NCBI RefSeq assembly: GCF_020639365.1
Contig: NZ_JAINUL010000001.1
Location: 1,186,558-1,250,557, forward strand
Direction: 5' to 3'
From: Streptomyces flavotricini
GTDB taxonomy: Bacteria; Actinomycetota; Actinomycetes; Streptomycetales; Streptomycetaceae
Length of the DNA stretch: 64,000 nucleotides
Of the stretch, positions 63,947-64,000 are shown in pieces (position 1 is the first letter of the stretch; the number at the start of each line of letters is the position of its first letter). The translations under genes were made by a program, and so were the position numbers. The notes under the pieces were generated by a model. That model was given only the letters and a program-made list of their open reading frames with translations, did no database searches and was not told the origin of the DNA.

Positions 63947-64000
63947 CGGCCCACCCCTCACGTTCTGGCCCGTACCGGACCGTCATCCGGTCAGGTGATC

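Noticed and set aside
1..64000. CRISPR array, rRNA operon, prophage or replication origin
   Set aside because: No regularly spaced direct repeats with unique spacers, no rRNA sequences, no phage structural genes and no DnaA-box cluster were seen.

Overview
The window is very GC-rich (roughly 70% or more), with dense gene packing, many ATGA/GTGA start-stop overlaps and strong G/C third-position bias. A chaplin, a melC1-melC2 tyrosinase pair, a mycothiol-dependent formaldehyde dehydrogenase, a SigE-type ECF sigma factor with a LAxTG sortase substrate, DUF3040, DUF5753 and IS701-type sequences all point to a Streptomyces (or very close) chromosome. It looks like an accessory or arm-proximal region rather than a core housekeeping block: many secreted hydrolases, regulator/target pairs, and several decayed genes. 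No rRNA, CRISPR array, origin or large biosynthetic cluster was seen.

Layout. 1-10 kb: a GNAT acetyltransferase; a leftward phosphoesterase-MFS-TolB-like run; a membrane-anchored esterase converging on a type-B carboxylesterase whose upstream region carries an 8-bp repeat array; a small secreted protein, a chaplin, and the tyrosinase operon. 10-23 kb: a GNAT, a wrecked TRIC-type channel gene, an acyl-CoA dehydrogenase/quinone oxidoreductase operon with a palindromic operator, an SDR, an enoyl-CoA hydratase with its own operator, a PIG-L deacetylase, an S33 peptidase, a mycothiol-dependent dehydrogenase, and a LysR/DapA-like divergent pair. 24-26 kb: a LysM-transglycosylase followed at its stop codon by a 1.1-kb element with perfect 21-bp inverted repeats, which holds a gutted IS701 transposase and an intact PemK/MazF-like gene. 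26-37 kb: a two-component/ABC-2 operon, an orphan squalene/phytoene-synthase-like gene, a Ser/Thr kinase, a PNGase-A-like protein, RraA, small membrane proteins, and a PAP2 phosphatase divergent from a TetR gene across phased palindromes.

38-44.2 kb is the part I find most unusual. A leftward transcription unit starts with a tRNA-like element (good acceptor, D and T arms but an irregular anticodon arm) that has a consensus -10 box just upstream. It continues through an LRR protein, a C-terminal-ankyrin protein, a MoxR-type AAA+ ATPase and a HExxH-metallopeptidase/vWA protein, and a TerD-family gene lies downstream on the same strand. LRR-Ank-MoxR are joined by 4-base overlaps, and MoxR-vWA are 13 bp apart. 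The MoxR plus vWA pairing suggests an ATP-driven stress or conflict complex, with LRR and ankyrin proteins as sensor or adaptor; this is inference.

44.5-64 kb: a glutamate-type binding lipoprotein, a DJ-1/PfpI protein, a secreted endonuclease, DUF3040, a GNAT, a GH20 lipoprotein, an HbpS-like/MFS pair divergent from MarR, a LAxTG-protein/ECF sigma/Pro-rich membrane protein operon, a GT2 glycosyltransferase, a MocR regulator divergent from an EamA exporter (an inverted repeat covers the MocR start codon), an AraC regulator, a large secreted GH101 enzyme, a YbjQ protein, and a frameshifted DUF5753 regulator at the right edge. All functional calls rest on reading the sequence and translations by eye; no database search was run.
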